Source of the DNA: Sphingomonas sp. IC081
GTDB lineage: Bacteria > Pseudomonadota > Alphaproteobacteria > Sphingomonadales > Sphingomonadaceae
Assembly (NCBI RefSeq): GCF_006874585.1
Contig: NZ_CP029761.1
Location: forward strand, 1,685,001 to 1,749,000
Direction of reading: 5' to 3'
DNA length: 64,000 nt
The translations under genes were made by a program, and so were the position numbers. Under the pieces are notes generated by a model that did no database searches, was not told where the DNA came from, and was given only the letters and a program-made list of their open reading frames with translations. Shown here one piece after another: positions 1 to 8,594 of the stretch. Each line of letters starts with the position of its first letter. Positions within the stretch are counted from its first letter, which is position 1.

Positions 1-304
1 TCATCGTCAGCCAGCCGGCCCAGCCGGTCAGCTTGAGCGACACGGCCCAGGGGAACAGGAATGCGGCTTCAAGGTCGAAGACGATGAAAAGGATCGCCAC
101 GAGATAGAAGCGCACGTCGAACTGGCTGCGCGGGTCTTCGAATGCGGGGAAGCCGCATTCATACTCGCTGTTCTTGTCGGCACTCGGGTTGTGGGTGCCG
201 GTCAGGCGCGAGACGGCCAGCGGCAGGAGCACGATCACCGACGAGAGCGCGAGCGCGATCACGAGGAAGATCAGAATCGGCAGGTATTGTGACAGATCAG
301 TCAA
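1..304 (-). CDS. nuoA: NADH-quinone oxidoreductase subunit A, 5' part
   Basis: This is the small membrane subunit of respiratory complex I, which joins the hydrophilic arm to the proton-pumping membrane arm. Reading leftward from a TTG start, the first residues are [19 protein letters not shown] first membrane segment follows, then the loop [20 protein letters not shown] containing the family hallmark YECG. A second membrane segment, [20 protein letters not shown], carries the conserved acidic pair. The gene runs off the left edge after about 101 codons; the family is usually about 120-150 residues. TTG is chosen because no ATG or GTG lies in frame before the conserved N-terminus. Other nuo genes would be expected to the left of the window. 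Confidence 0.95.
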   Translation of the reverse strand, partial: MTDLSQYLPILIFLVIALALSSVIVLLPLAVSRLTGTHNPSADKNSEYECGFPAFEDPRSQFDVRFYLVAILFIVFDLEAAFLFPWAVSLKLTGWAGWLTM

Positions 305-739
305 TGGTTCTGGCCTCATACCGGATTACGGCAGCCGGACTCATGCCAATGGCAACGCCCGGTCGTTGCGGGCGTCCTTAGGACAGCCCTCCCCCTATCG
401 CAAGGTGTCCGAGCGGAATAATCGGCCCAAGTTCGTTGCATTGCAACGCATTCGCAACAAGCCACTCTCCAGACATCTATCGCCATGATCCGGCATCATC
501 CGGAAACCCAAGGAGCGCCGCGGGATCGGCCCCTGTTTCGCCCGGCAAGCCCTATCGCCTTACAGATGCAAGATTTCGCAGCCAGATTGCATAAAAAGGT
601 GCCCGGAACAGTGGCCCAACGCCGTGGGGATGGAGCATCCTCGCCACCGTTAACGCCAGAGTCGCCAATTGCAATTGATGCAGCGCAACACTAGTTCACT
701 TGCCAAGGATACCTGTTTCCCAGCGTGAAAGGCATAATA
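305..739. other. Intergenic region between nuoA and the thiolase gene
   Basis: This 435-bp gap separates two divergent genes and should hold both promoters. I see no convincing coding sequence: the small open frames here do not resemble proteins and lack good ribosome sites. No clear -35/-10 pair or operator stands out. A purine-rich AAAGG lies 7 bases before the thiolase ATG. Confidence 0.5.
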
Positions 740-1933
740 ATGGCCCAAATCTCGGCTTCGGACCCAATTGTCATTCTCTCTTACGCGCGCACCCCGATGG
801 GCGGCCTGCAAGGCTCGCTCGCGGAGGTCTCGGCAACCGATCTCGGTGCAACCGCGGTAAAGGCCGCGGTCGAGCGCGCCGGCGTTGCCGGTGACGACAT
901 CGAACGCATCTACATGGGCTGCGTGCTGCCGGCAGGTCTCGGCCAGGCCCCTGCCCGCCAGGCCGCTCTCAAGGCCGGCCTGCCGAAGTCGGTCCAGGCC
1001 ACCACCGTCAACAAGGTCTGCGGCTCGGGCATGCAGACGGTGATCATGGGGGCCGAGGCGCTCGCCTCCGGCTCGCTCGACGTGATCATCGCCGGCGGCA
1101 TGGAATCGATGACCAATGCGCCGTACCTGTCGAAGAAGCACCGCTCGGGCGCCCGCGCCGGCCATGACACCCTTTACGATCACATGTTCCTCGACGGCCT
1201 CGAAGACGCCTACGAAGGCGGCTCGATGGGGTCGTTCGCCCAGGTGACCGCCGACGAGTACCAGCTGACCCGCGAAAACCAGGACGACTACTCGATCGAA
1301 TCCCTGCGCCGCGCGCAGGAAGCCATCGCCAACGGTTCGTTCAACGGTGAAGTCGTCCCCGTCACCGTCAAGACCCGCAAGGGCGACCTGGTTATCGACA
1401 CCGACGAGCAGCCGCCCAAGGGCAACCCGGACAAGATCCGTACGCTGCGCGCCGCCTTCGCCAAGGACGGCACGATCACCGCCGCCACCTCCAGCTCGAT
1501 CTCGGACGGCGCCGCCGCCGTGGTCATGACCCGCAAGAGCGTGGCCGAGGCCAAGGGCCTTGCCCCGGTCGCCACCGTCGTCGGTGTCGCCGCCCACGCG
1601 CAGGAACCGGCAAAGTTCACCACCGCCCCGGTCGGCGCCATCACCAAGCTGATGGACAAGGTGGGCTGGCAGCTTTCGGACGTCGACCTGTTCGAAGTCA
1701 ACGAGGCCTTCGCCTGCGTCGCCATGTTTGCCATGCACGACCTCGGCATTCCGCATGACAAGGTGAACGTCCACGGCGGCGCCACCGCGCTCGGCCACCC
1801 GATCGGCGCCTCGGGCACCCGCATCATCGTCACCCTCATCAATGCCCTGAAGGAAAAGGGCCTGAAGAAGGGTGTCGCCTCGCTGTGCATCGGCGGCGGC
1901 GAAGCCACGGCGATCGCGGTCGAACTGGCCTGA
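740..1933 (+). CDS. Acetyl-CoA C-acetyltransferase (thiolase)
   Basis: This 397-residue cytoplasmic thiolase condenses two acetyl-CoA to acetoacetyl-CoA, or runs the reverse reaction, in fatty-acid, PHB or ketone metabolism. The acyl-accepting Cys lies near residue 94 in VNKVCGSGM. The catalytic His is in the NEAFA and GHPIGASG region, and the C-terminal Cys is in CIGGGEA. Length and motifs are normal for the family. The ATG at 740 is preferred over a GTG 15 bases upstream because AAAGG is correctly spaced before it. The gene is followed by a strong terminator. It is a housekeeping copy, far from the PHA module at the right end, although it could supply acetoacetyl-CoA to it. Confidence 0.93.
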   Translation: MAQISASDPIVILSYARTPMGGLQGSLAEVSATDLGATAVKAAVERAGVAGDDIERIYMGCVLPAGLGQAPARQAALKAGLPKSVQATTVNKVCGSGMQTVIMGAEALASGSLDVIIAGGMESMTNAPYLSKKHRSGARAGHDTLYDHMFLDGLEDAYEGGSMGSFAQVTADEYQLTRENQDDYSIESLRRAQEAIANGSFNGEVVPVTVKTRKGDLVIDTDEQPPKGNPDKIRTLRAAFAKDGTITAATSSSISDGAAAVVMTRKSVAEAKGLAPVATVVGVAAHAQEPAKFTTAPVGAITKLMDKVGWQLSDVDLFEVNEAFACVAMFAMHDLGIPHDKVNVHGGATALGHPIGASGTRIIVTLINALKEKGLKKGVASLCIGGGEATAIAVELA

Positions 1934-1952
1934 TCGCCAACGACCCGATCCC

Positions 1953-1994
1953 AAAAAAGAAAACCTCGCCGGAAACGGCGAGGTTTTCTTTTTT
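1953..1994. terminator. Bidirectional intrinsic terminator
   Basis: A long perfect hairpin has one arm reading AAAAAAGAAAACCTCGCCG and a GAAA loop. The run of A on one side and of T on the other lets it act in both directions. It sits between the convergent thiolase and SH3-like genes. Confidence 0.93.
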
Positions 1995-2020
1995 CAGGCC
2001 ATGCGATTCCGCCGGAACGC

Positions 2021-2530
2021 TCAGGGTGCGCCGGTGCCCCACAGCTGCTCCTGTTCGACAAACCCCTTGTGCCCGGCAACATCGAACGGACACCAGCCGT
2101 TCTTGCAATCCCCCAGCACGCCGACGACCCCAGACTCGATGCGCCAGAGCATCGGCGATGTGCGACTGGGCTCGGCATGCATCTCCACCGGTGCCTTGGA
2201 GCGCACCATCGCCGCGCGCTGACGCGACAGCAGCAGGTCGCGCATCCAGCCCTGCGTTCCGTCCGGATCCTCGACAAAACGCCATGGCCCTTCGCGGCGG
2301 ATCACTTTCACCGGCAGATGCGGCCGCCGGTAGACCCAGTCGATCCGGTACGATTCGCCCGGCCCCACCCGCAAGTTGGCAAGGTCGGCATCGATCGAGG
2401 CCCAGTACGGCACCTTGTCATCCTCCGCCCCGGCCGGTGCGGCCGCGAATGCGGCAAGCGCGCCCGCAAGAACTGCCACGGTAAAGGCGCGTGCGCCCTT
2501 GCGGGCACGGAAAGCGGTTGGGATAGTCAT
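2021..2530 (-). CDS. Exported SH3-like domain protein
   Basis: This 169-residue protein has an N-terminal signal peptide with an Ala-rich core ending near APAGAE. Two bacterial SH3-like halves follow. The first contains the signature ANLRVGPGESYRIDWVYRR, and the second ends in the GHKGFVEQEQLWG region. The family (SH3_4/SH3_3-like) is periplasmic and is often linked to cell-wall binding, but no specific role can be assigned. It converges on the thiolase terminator. The start is set at the ATG directly before the signal peptide. Confidence 0.85.
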   Translation of the reverse strand: MTIPTAFRARKGARAFTVAVLAGALAAFAAAPAGAEDDKVPYWASIDADLANLRVGPGESYRIDWVYRRPHLPVKVIRREGPWRFVEDPDGTQGWMRDLLLSRQRAAMVRSKAPVEMHAEPSRTSPMLWRIESGVVGVLGDCKNGWCPFDVAGHKGFVEQEQLWGTGAP

Positions 2531-2611
2531 GGCGCTTTCATACCTTGCTCCCCCGCGCCGCTTCAAGGCCGCTTGACCGGGAGCCTGTGGAAGGCATAGC
2601 CCGTCAGGGCG

Positions 2612-3641
2612 ATGACTCTGGTGACCGAAACCGATCTTGCCCACCGCCATGGCGACCGCCCCCGCGTGATCCTGACGCGGCGCCTTCTGCCCGAGGTGGA
2701 AGCGCGCATGGCCGAACTGTTCGAACTCGTCGCCAATCCGGGCGATCTCGCGATGTCACGCGAGCAACTCGCAGCCGCGATGAGCGACTGCGACGTGCTG
2801 GTTCCCACGGTAACCGATCGCATCGACGCCGAACTGATCGCCGCAGCCGGAACGCGACTCGGGCTGATCGCCAACTTCGGCGCCGGCACCGAACATATCG
2901 ACATAGACGCTGCGCGGGCGCGCGGGATCGTCGTCACCAACACTCCCAGCGTCTTCACCGACGACACCGCCGACCTGACGATGGCGCTGATCCTCTTCGT
3001 AATGCGGCGTTTCGGCGAAAATGCACAGGTCCTGCGGCGCGGCGCGTGGTCGGGCTGGGGTCCCTCGGCAATGCTGGGAAGCGCGCTGTCCGGCAAACGG
3101 CTCGGCATCGTCGGCATGGGGCGGATCGGCCAGGCCGTCGCCCACCGCGCCCGCGCTTTCGGACTGGAGGTGACCTATCACAACCGCCGCCGCCTGCCGA
3201 CCGCACTCGAAACCATGTTCGGCGCCCGTTACGAAGCCGACCTCGACCGCCTGATCGCCGAAAGCGACATCCTCACCCTGCATTGCCCTGCATTGCCCGG
3301 CCCTGCCCGGCGGCGCGGCGCTGATGGATGCCCGCCGCCTCGCCGCGATGAAGCCCACCGCATGTCTGATCAACACCGGGCGCGGGCAACTGGTCGACGA
3401 ACCGGCGCTGATCGACGCGCTTGCAAACGGCCGCATCGCCGGCGCGGGCCTCGACGTGTTTGCCAACGAGCCGCGGGTCGATCCGCGGCTGCTCGCACTG
3501 CCCAACCTCGTCGCCCTGCCCCATCTCGGCAGCGCCACCCACGAGGGGCGCGGCGCCGCTGGCGAAAAGATCATCGCCAACATCCGCTTCTGGGTCGACG
3601 GCCACCGCCCGCCGGACCAGGTCCTCCCGCAACTGTCCTGA
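2612..3641 (+). pseudogene. D-2-hydroxyacid (glycerate/glyoxylate-type) dehydrogenase, frameshifted
   Basis: The first reading frame gives the N-terminal substrate domain and the Rossmann motif GIVGMGRIGQAVA up to TLHCPALPG. The next frame continues with the family C-terminus: NTGRGQLVDE (catalytic Arg), ANEPRVDP (Glu) and LPHLGSATHEGR (His). The frame changes at a perfect 10-bp tandem duplication at 3278-3297. Removing one copy restores a single frame of exactly 1020 nt (339 residues), the usual family length. As it stands, translation would shift into unrelated sequence ending at 3706. This is either a recent inactivating mutation, a slippage-prone site or a sequencing error. Known family members reduce glyoxylate or hydroxypyruvate with NAD(P)H. 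Confidence 0.88.
3278..3297 (+). repeat. 10-bp tandem duplication inside the dehydrogenase gene
   Basis: The sequence CTGCATTGCC occurs twice head to tail. The extra copy shifts the reading frame of the surrounding 2-hydroxyacid dehydrogenase gene. Confidence 0.95.
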
Positions 3642-3758
3642 TCGGGCTTTTACCTAACCTGCTTGCGCCCTGCATGCGCTTGTCTATGCACGACTTCCTG
3701 CACTAGACTGGCCCCTGGGGGCCGGTTCGTGGAACCGGTGCGTTTCAGGGGAATGTTG

Positions 3759-5063
3759 ATGATCAAGCGCAGCACCTTGGCCCTTGCGGCCATGCTCGGC
3801 GCGCTGCCCGTGCCGGCCTGGGCTCAGGCCGGTTTGCCTGACCGCGCGGACAGCGGCGACACGGCCGCCCTGCTCGCGGCGGCCGCGCTGGTGCTGCTGG
3901 CGGGCCTGTCCGGGATCGCACTCCAGCATTGCGGCCGGCTGCGGCCGGGCAACCGGATGTCCGTCCTCCTGCAATCGCTCTCGATCACCGCCGTGGTGAC
4001 GCTTGTCTGGACCGTTGCCGGCTACACCATCGCCTTCGGGGACGTTTCCGGCGGCTGGATCGGCGCAGGCAATGCCTGGATGCTGATCCACCTTTCCGAC
4101 CTTCGCCCCGGTACGGCGGTTCCCGAGAGTGCCTTCGTGCTGTTCCAGCTTGCCGTGGCGACCATCGCCCCGGTGCTGATGACCGGCGCCTGGGCCGAGC
4201 GGGCCCGCTTCGGCTGGGTCATGCTGTTCTCGGCGCTCTGGACCGCAATGGTCGCCGCGCCTCTCGCCCATTGGATCTGGGGTGGCGGCTGGCTGGCCCG
4301 ATCGCTCGGCGCGCTCGACTGGGCCGGCGGGCTGGGGCTGTTCCTGCCTGCGGGCATATCGGCGCTGGTCGTGGCGCTCATGATGGGCCGACGCCTTGAC
4401 CCCAGCCCCGCCAGCCTCGCTGACCCCGCCGTGCAGGCAAATGCCCTGTCGCTGACCGGCAGCGGCCTTGTCTGGATCGGCGGAATTGCGCTCTGCGCGG
4501 GATGGGCCTTCTCGGCGGGCGACGCCGCGGCAGCCGCTGCCATCAACGGCCACATTGCCATGGCGGCCAGCGTGGTGAGCTGGATCGGCCTTGCCCGCCT
4601 GTCGGCAAGCAAGGACGGGCTGGCCGAACCGGGACCGGCGGTACTGGCAGGCCTTGCCGCCGTCGCCACCGGCGCGGGCTTTGTCTCTCCGGGCGGCGCC
4701 ATGCTGACCGGTGTGGTCGGAGCGCTGGCGGCCTGGTACGGCAAACGCCTGCTCGTCCGCCTCGCCATCGACGATACCAATGCGGTCTTTGCCACCGCCG
4801 GCCTGGCCGCCATCGCCGGAAGCCTGCTCTGCGCGCTGTTCCAGAGCGTGGATTTCGGCGGGACCGGCTATGCCGGCGGCCAGACCATGATCGGACAGAT
4901 CGCCGCGCAGGCCATCGCCATCGGCGTCATCACCATTTGGTCGGCAGTGGTCAGCGCGATCGCCGCGCTCATGGCCTCGATCCTGTTCCCGATGCGCGTG
5001 TCGGAGCCCGCCGAGCGCGCCGGGCTTGACGCCAGCAGCCACGGAATTGCCCGTAGCGTATGA
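3759..5063 (+). CDS. Ammonium-transporter-like membrane protein lacking the twin histidines
   Basis: This 434-residue protein has a signal peptide (cleavage near PAWAQA) and about 11 hydrophobic segments with the Amt/MEP layout: GYTIAFGD, HWIWGGGWL, DWAGG, GRRLD, NGHIAMAA and GFVSPGGA. At the two positions where Amt proteins carry the pore histidines (His168 and His318 in E. coli AmtB), I read Phe in AGGLGLFLPAG and Ala in VFATAGLAAIAG. Ammonium conduction by the usual mechanism is therefore doubtful. The ATG at 3759 has AGGGGA about 6 bases upstream; an ATG 6 bases earlier is possible. It overlaps the next gene by 4 bases. No glnK lies next to it. Confidence 0.85.
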   Translation: MIKRSTLALAAMLGALPVPAWAQAGLPDRADSGDTAALLAAAALVLLAGLSGIALQHCGRLRPGNRMSVLLQSLSITAVVTLVWTVAGYTIAFGDVSGGWIGAGNAWMLIHLSDLRPGTAVPESAFVLFQLAVATIAPVLMTGAWAERARFGWVMLFSALWTAMVAAPLAHWIWGGGWLARSLGALDWAGGLGLFLPAGISALVVALMMGRRLDPSPASLADPAVQANALSLTGSGLVWIGGIALCAGWAFSAGDAAAAAAINGHIAMAASVVSWIGLARLSASKDGLAEPGPAVLAGLAAVATGAGFVSPGGAMLTGVVGALAAWYGKRLLVRLAIDDTNAVFATAGLAAIAGSLLCALFQSVDFGGTGYAGGQTMIGQIAAQAIAIGVITIWSAVVSAIAALMASILFPMRVSEPAERAGLDASSHGIARSV

Positions 5064-5605
5064 AAGACAAGATCCGATCCTGGCTGCACCTGGCCCTGCA
5101 GACGCTGCAGGGCACGTTCAGCCTGCAAGGCCGCTCGGCACGCAGTGAAGTCATCGGCTGGTTCGTGCTGGTAACGCTGCTCAACGCGGTTCTGCTGGCC
5201 ATTGCCTCGCTGCTGCTGTCAGGCGCGGCGCTGGCATGGACACAGTTCGCAATTCCCGCGGCGACCACGCTTCCGGCTTTGGCCCTTTTCGTGCGGCGCA
5301 TGCACGACATAGGCCTGCGCGGCTGGTGGAGCCTTCCACTGGTCATCGTCGGCTTCAAGAATCTTGCCCTCGATGCGATTTCGCAAACCGCAGGCTGGGG
5401 CCTGCGCGGCAACATCGAGGCCGTCACCCGCTATCTCGACTGGGCGCTGCTGCCGGCCTTCGCCTTTGCCTACCTTCTGGTCCTGGTCGCACCGGGGACA
5501 TCTGGCGGCAACCGGTTCGGCCCCAATCCGCGGCTCGCAAGCACGGACGCAGCACCTCCGACCAGCCCCCCGACCAGCCCTCCCTCCGCCGTCACCGGCA
5601 CCTGA
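5060..5605 (+). CDS. DUF805 family inner-membrane protein
   Basis: This 181-residue protein has four hydrophobic segments. It carries the DUF805 pattern: an N-terminal region with LQGTFSLQGRSARSEVIGWF, then VRRMHDIGLRGWWSL, and a final PGTSGGNRFGPNP. The function of the family is unknown. Its ATG overlaps the stop of the Amt-like gene, so the two are probably co-transcribed and translationally coupled. The tail after residue 165 is Pro/Ser/Thr-rich. Confidence 0.85.
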   Translation: MKDKIRSWLHLALQTLQGTFSLQGRSARSEVIGWFVLVTLLNAVLLAIASLLLSGAALAWTQFAIPAATTLPALALFVRRMHDIGLRGWWSLPLVIVGFKNLALDAISQTAGWGLRGNIEAVTRYLDWALLPAFAFAYLLVLVAPGTSGGNRFGPNPRLASTDAAPPTSPPTSPPSAVTGT

Positions 5606-5611
5606 TCGCGC

Positions 5612-6787
5612 TCAGCCCGGCTTCCTGGGCAGCGCGATCTCGGCCAGGCCGGCGCACATCAGCGTGCCCTTCTGGTTCGTCATCTTGTGCTTCACCTGCA
5701 CCAGGTGACGGCCTTCATCGTCCACCAGCTTGTCGACCACCTCGGCAGTCTGGATCGTGACGTCGCCCGAAAGCGCCGGCCCGCGATAATTGGCGGTCGA
5801 GTGGACAACCATGCCCCATTCCCCGGCCCAACCGGACAGGTAGTCCGTCACCCACGCCCCCATCGACGCGCCGTAACCATACGCGCGCGGCATGCCGATC
5901 TTGCGGGCGTATTTCGGGAACAGATGCCCGCGCGAAGGCCCGAAATAGGCGCCATCCGTCAGCTCCGGATTGATCCGTTCCATATGGGGATCGTTTTCGT
6001 GACCGGCCATTTCCGGCGTGAAGCCCAGTGCGGCAAGATCCAGTTCGCGGCGATCCAGCGTGCCCCAGGTGGTGAACAGATAGGCGCGCCACTCGGTGGT
6101 GAAGCTGGCCACGGTATGCGGACCGAAGACCCGCTCCGGCAGCTGGTCGCCGATGGTCACGTCATCCCACCAGCGTTCCTTGTGCCCCAGTTCGTGGAGC
6201 ATCCGGATCCAGGCAAACTTGCGCTCTTCCAGCGTCTCCAGCTCCTCGTCGGTCCATTCCGGCTCCTCGAACTCGGCGGTGTTGACGGTGTCCCCACCGG
6301 CATGGGCGAGGTAGCGGATCGCGGTGGAGCGCTGCTTGGCGATCAGTTCGCCGTGCTGGTTACGATAGAAATTGTCACCGCGCTGGAAGCAGGTCGGGCC
6401 GAAACCGGTGTTCTTGACGACGTAGTCGAAGGGAATACGCTCGTTGGTGACGGTATCGCCGCCAAACACGCGCGGGCCATAGTGCCAGAACTCGTCGCCG
6501 CCGAACAGCAGGTGCGAATTGGGAATGCAGCCCACGCAGGACGGCGCGGTGCCGTGGCCGTCGTCCATGACGATCGGGAAGCTCTGCGGCGCCACCAGCT
6601 TGCCGTAACGGCTGGCAGCCGCATAGGCCGGGTCGAAGTGCAGCAGGTTGGGATAATGCATCGCCTGGACCCAGCGGCGAATGTCGTTGTTGCCCAGCAC
6701 TTCGCGGATCGGCGCGGAATCGATGACCTTGCCGAGATACTGGTCGATATCCGAACAATCGAACGTGGCGGTTGCAGCCTCTGACAT
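5612..6787 (-). CDS. MaoC-like / FAS1-type dehydratase domain protein
   Basis: This 391-residue cytoplasmic protein contains an N-terminal MaoC/FAS1 dehydratase-like half (about residues 10-165, with the hot-dog start motif near VIDSAPIREVLGNNDIRRW). A second hot-dog half follows around residues 215-385. Two-domain proteins of this type act on acyl-CoA thioesters as hydratases or dehydratases in lipid, steroid or ring catabolism in actinobacteria and sphingomonads. The substrate cannot be predicted. The ATG at 6787 has an AGGA-type ribosome site upstream. It is divergent from the nitronate monooxygenase gene and shares a 224-bp control region with it. Confidence 0.85.
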   Translation of the reverse strand: MSEAATATFDCSDIDQYLGKVIDSAPIREVLGNNDIRRWVQAMHYPNLLHFDPAYAAASRYGKLVAPQSFPIVMDDGHGTAPSCVGCIPNSHLLFGGDEFWHYGPRVFGGDTVTNERIPFDYVVKNTGFGPTCFQRGDNFYRNQHGELIAKQRSTAIRYLAHAGGDTVNTAEFEEPEWTDEELETLEERKFAWIRMLHELGHKERWWDDVTIGDQLPERVFGPHTVASFTTEWRAYLFTTWGTLDRRELDLAALGFTPEMAGHENDPHMERINPELTDGAYFGPSRGHLFPKYARKIGMPRAYGYGASMGAWVTDYLSGWAGEWGMVVHSTANYRGPALSGDVTIQTAEVVDKLVDDEGRHLVQVKHKMTNQKGTLMCAGLAEIALPRKPG

Positions 6788-6984
6788 CGCGTAGTCCTCT
6801 CCTTGCCGGGCCATGGACAGGCCTCGTGCGTGATCCGGTGCCCTGCTCGGCCCCTCATGATCGACAATGCTGTTCATTACAGAAGCGGAACGCCACGTCA
6901 CGCCCGCACCGCTCCGCCACGAACAGTAACGCCGTGGCGCTACGCCGCTCTCGACAGGCGCGCGTGCGCCAATTATGCCGGCAG

Positions 6985-7000
6985 TTAATCGATCAATTAA
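6985..7000. promoter_or_regulatory. AT-rich palindrome before the nitronate monooxygenase gene
   Basis: TTAATCGATCAATTAA is an imperfect palindrome with arms TTAAT/ATTAA, ending 11 bases before the ATG of the monooxygenase. It stands out in GC-rich surroundings and resembles a repressor operator. No regulator gene is adjacent, so this is a guess. Confidence 0.3.
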
Positions 7001-7011
7001 ACGGAGTGGAC

Positions 7012-7962
7012 ATGCCTCTTCCTGCGCCTTTCGATACTTTGCGCCTTCCCGTCATCGCGGCGCCGATGTTCATCGTCTCGAACCCGGAACTGGTCATTGC
7101 CCAGGTCCACTCGGGGATCGTCGGCAGCTTCCCTGCGCTGAACGCCCGTCCGGCCAGCCAGCTCGACGAATGGCTTTGCAAGATCGAAGAGGAAACGGAA
7201 GGTTGCGCCGCGCCCTTCGCCGTCAACCTGATCGTCCACAAGAGCAACAACCGCCTCCAGGACGACCTTGCCGTGCTCGAGAAACACAAGGTGCCGCTGG
7301 TCATCACCTCGCTTGGCGCCATCCCCGAGGTAAACGCGGCCGTGCACGGCTGGGGCGGATCGGTGTTCCATGACGTGATCGACAACCGCTTTGCCCGCAA
7401 GGCCGTCGAAAAGGGTGCGGACGGCCTGATCGCGGTCGCCGCCGGTGCCGGCGGTCATGCCGGCACGCAGTCCCCCTTCGCACTGGTCCAGGAAATCCGC
7501 AGCTGGTTCGACGGGCCGCTGGCGCTCTCCGGCGCGATTTCCTGCGGCCGTTCGATCCTCGCTGCCCAGGCGATGGGCGCCGACTTCGCCTATATCGGCA
7601 GCTCCTGGATCGCCACCAGCGAAGCCAATGCCGCCGAGGGCTACAAGCAGGCGATCGTCGACAGCCATGCCTCCGACATCGTCTATTCCAGCCTGTTCAC
7701 CGGGGTCCACGGCAATTACCTGCGCTCATCGATCCTCGCATCGGGCCTCGATCCCGACAACCTGCCGGAGGGGGACAAGAGCGCGATGGACTTCGGTTCG
7801 GGCGGCAATACCGCAGCCAAGGCGTGGAAGGACATCTGGGGCGCCGGTCAGGGCGTAGGCGCGGTGGAGCGGATCGAATCCGTGGCGGACCGCGTTGCCG
7901 CGCTCGAAGCTGAATATCGGTCGGCCGTCGCCAGCCTGCGTGGCCGCACGGGCATCGATTGA
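7012..7962 (+). CDS. Nitronate monooxygenase (2-nitropropane dioxygenase family)
   Basis: This 316-residue FMN-dependent TIM-barrel enzyme oxidises alkyl nitronates, or propionate-3-nitronate, to carbonyl compounds and nitrite. Family marks include the N-terminal PVIAAPMFIVSNPELV, the catalytic-His region AAGAGGHAGTQSPFAL, and ALSGAISCGRSILAAQAMGA with GSSWIATSEA near the FMN phosphate site. Length is close to the family's usual 320-360. The ATG at 7012 is preferred because GGAG lies 6 bases before it and the conserved sequence begins at once. Its end overlaps the convergent AHH-domain gene by 115 bases. Confidence 0.9.
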   Translation: MPLPAPFDTLRLPVIAAPMFIVSNPELVIAQVHSGIVGSFPALNARPASQLDEWLCKIEEETEGCAAPFAVNLIVHKSNNRLQDDLAVLEKHKVPLVITSLGAIPEVNAAVHGWGGSVFHDVIDNRFARKAVEKGADGLIAVAAGAGGHAGTQSPFALVQEIRSWFDGPLALSGAISCGRSILAAQAMGADFAYIGSSWIATSEANAAEGYKQAIVDSHASDIVYSSLFTGVHGNYLRSSILASGLDPDNLPEGDKSAMDFGSGGNTAAKAWKDIWGAGQGVGAVERIESVADRVAALEAEYRSAVASLRGRTGID

Positions 7963-8594
7963 GGGAACGGCGGCAGGAACGCTGCGCCCGGCGGCATGAC
8001 TGTCGCCGGCGCTGCCGAAACCGCGCCGTCCGTCCCCTGCCACAGCAGTTCGGCCATCGCGTCGAGTTCGGCAAAGTCGATGCCCTGCCCCAGCGGATCG
8101 CGACGGTTGAGCAGGGGGCGACGGGCGCTCGGTGTCAGCAGCAGGCGCCGCAAGGCCTTGCGCAGCAGATCCAGGCGCATCTGCGCGGCCATGGCCGCGC
8201 CCCGCGGATCGCGCCGGTCCGCCGTGCACCAATCCGCCTCGATCTGGCCGACCCGCTCCACCACCAGCTGCGTATAGCCGTGGTGCGGACCGCGGTGGAG
8301 CGGCAGGCCCATGCGCAGCGCCGCCTCCTCGCGGCATGGCAGCAGCAGGCCATTATCGCGAAAATCCTCGAAACGACGCCGCTCCGGCCCGATGGCGGCG
8401 AACATGCGGACGAACGACTTGCGCACGAGCACGGCGCGCGGCAGCAAGTGGTGGCGCTGAAGCCCCGGATCAAAATCGGGCTGACCCCTGCGGTTGACCG
8501 CTCGGAAAGACAGGAACTGCCGCAGAGGTAGATCGGCTCCCTCAACCCTGGCGCCAGATCCACACGAGGTTGCCGACTTGCGAAGGTTCGGCAA
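7848..8594 (-). CDS. AHH-nuclease-domain protein
   Basis: The core motifs GLQRHHLLPRAVL and GLPLHRGPHHGYTQLVVERV match the AHH branch of the HNH/Endo VII nuclease superfamily. Members appear in polymorphic toxins and as stand-alone sphingomonad proteins. The recognisable domain covers about residues 30-170 of 248. No toxin-delivery domain or immunity gene is obvious. The start is uncertain: the first ATG overlaps the upstream gene by 53 bases, and conserved sequence begins only near FLSFRAVNRRGQP, so a shorter start is possible. The C-terminal 40 residues overlap the convergent monooxygenase gene. It forms a pair with the gene just upstream. Confidence 0.75.
   Translation of the reverse strand: MPNLRKSATSCGSGARVEGADLPLRQFLSFRAVNRRGQPDFDPGLQRHHLLPRAVLVRKSFVRMFAAIGPERRRFEDFRDNGLLLPCREEAALRMGLPLHRGPHHGYTQLVVERVGQIEADWCTADRRDPRGAAMAAQMRLDLLRKALRRLLLTPSARRPLLNRRDPLGQGIDFAELDAMAELLWQGTDGAVSAAPATVMPPGAAFLPPFPQSMPVRPRRLATADRYSASSAATRSATDSIRSTAPTP

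Noticed and set aside
485..694. A 69-codon open frame before the thiolase gene
   Set aside because: It has no ribosome site, no recognisable protein features, and lies in a likely promoter region.
650..1954. A 434-codon open frame antisense to the thiolase gene
   Set aside because: It is a mirror of a clear thiolase, rich in Arg/Gly/Asp/His repeats with no domain and no ribosome site. Such shadows are common in GC-rich DNA.
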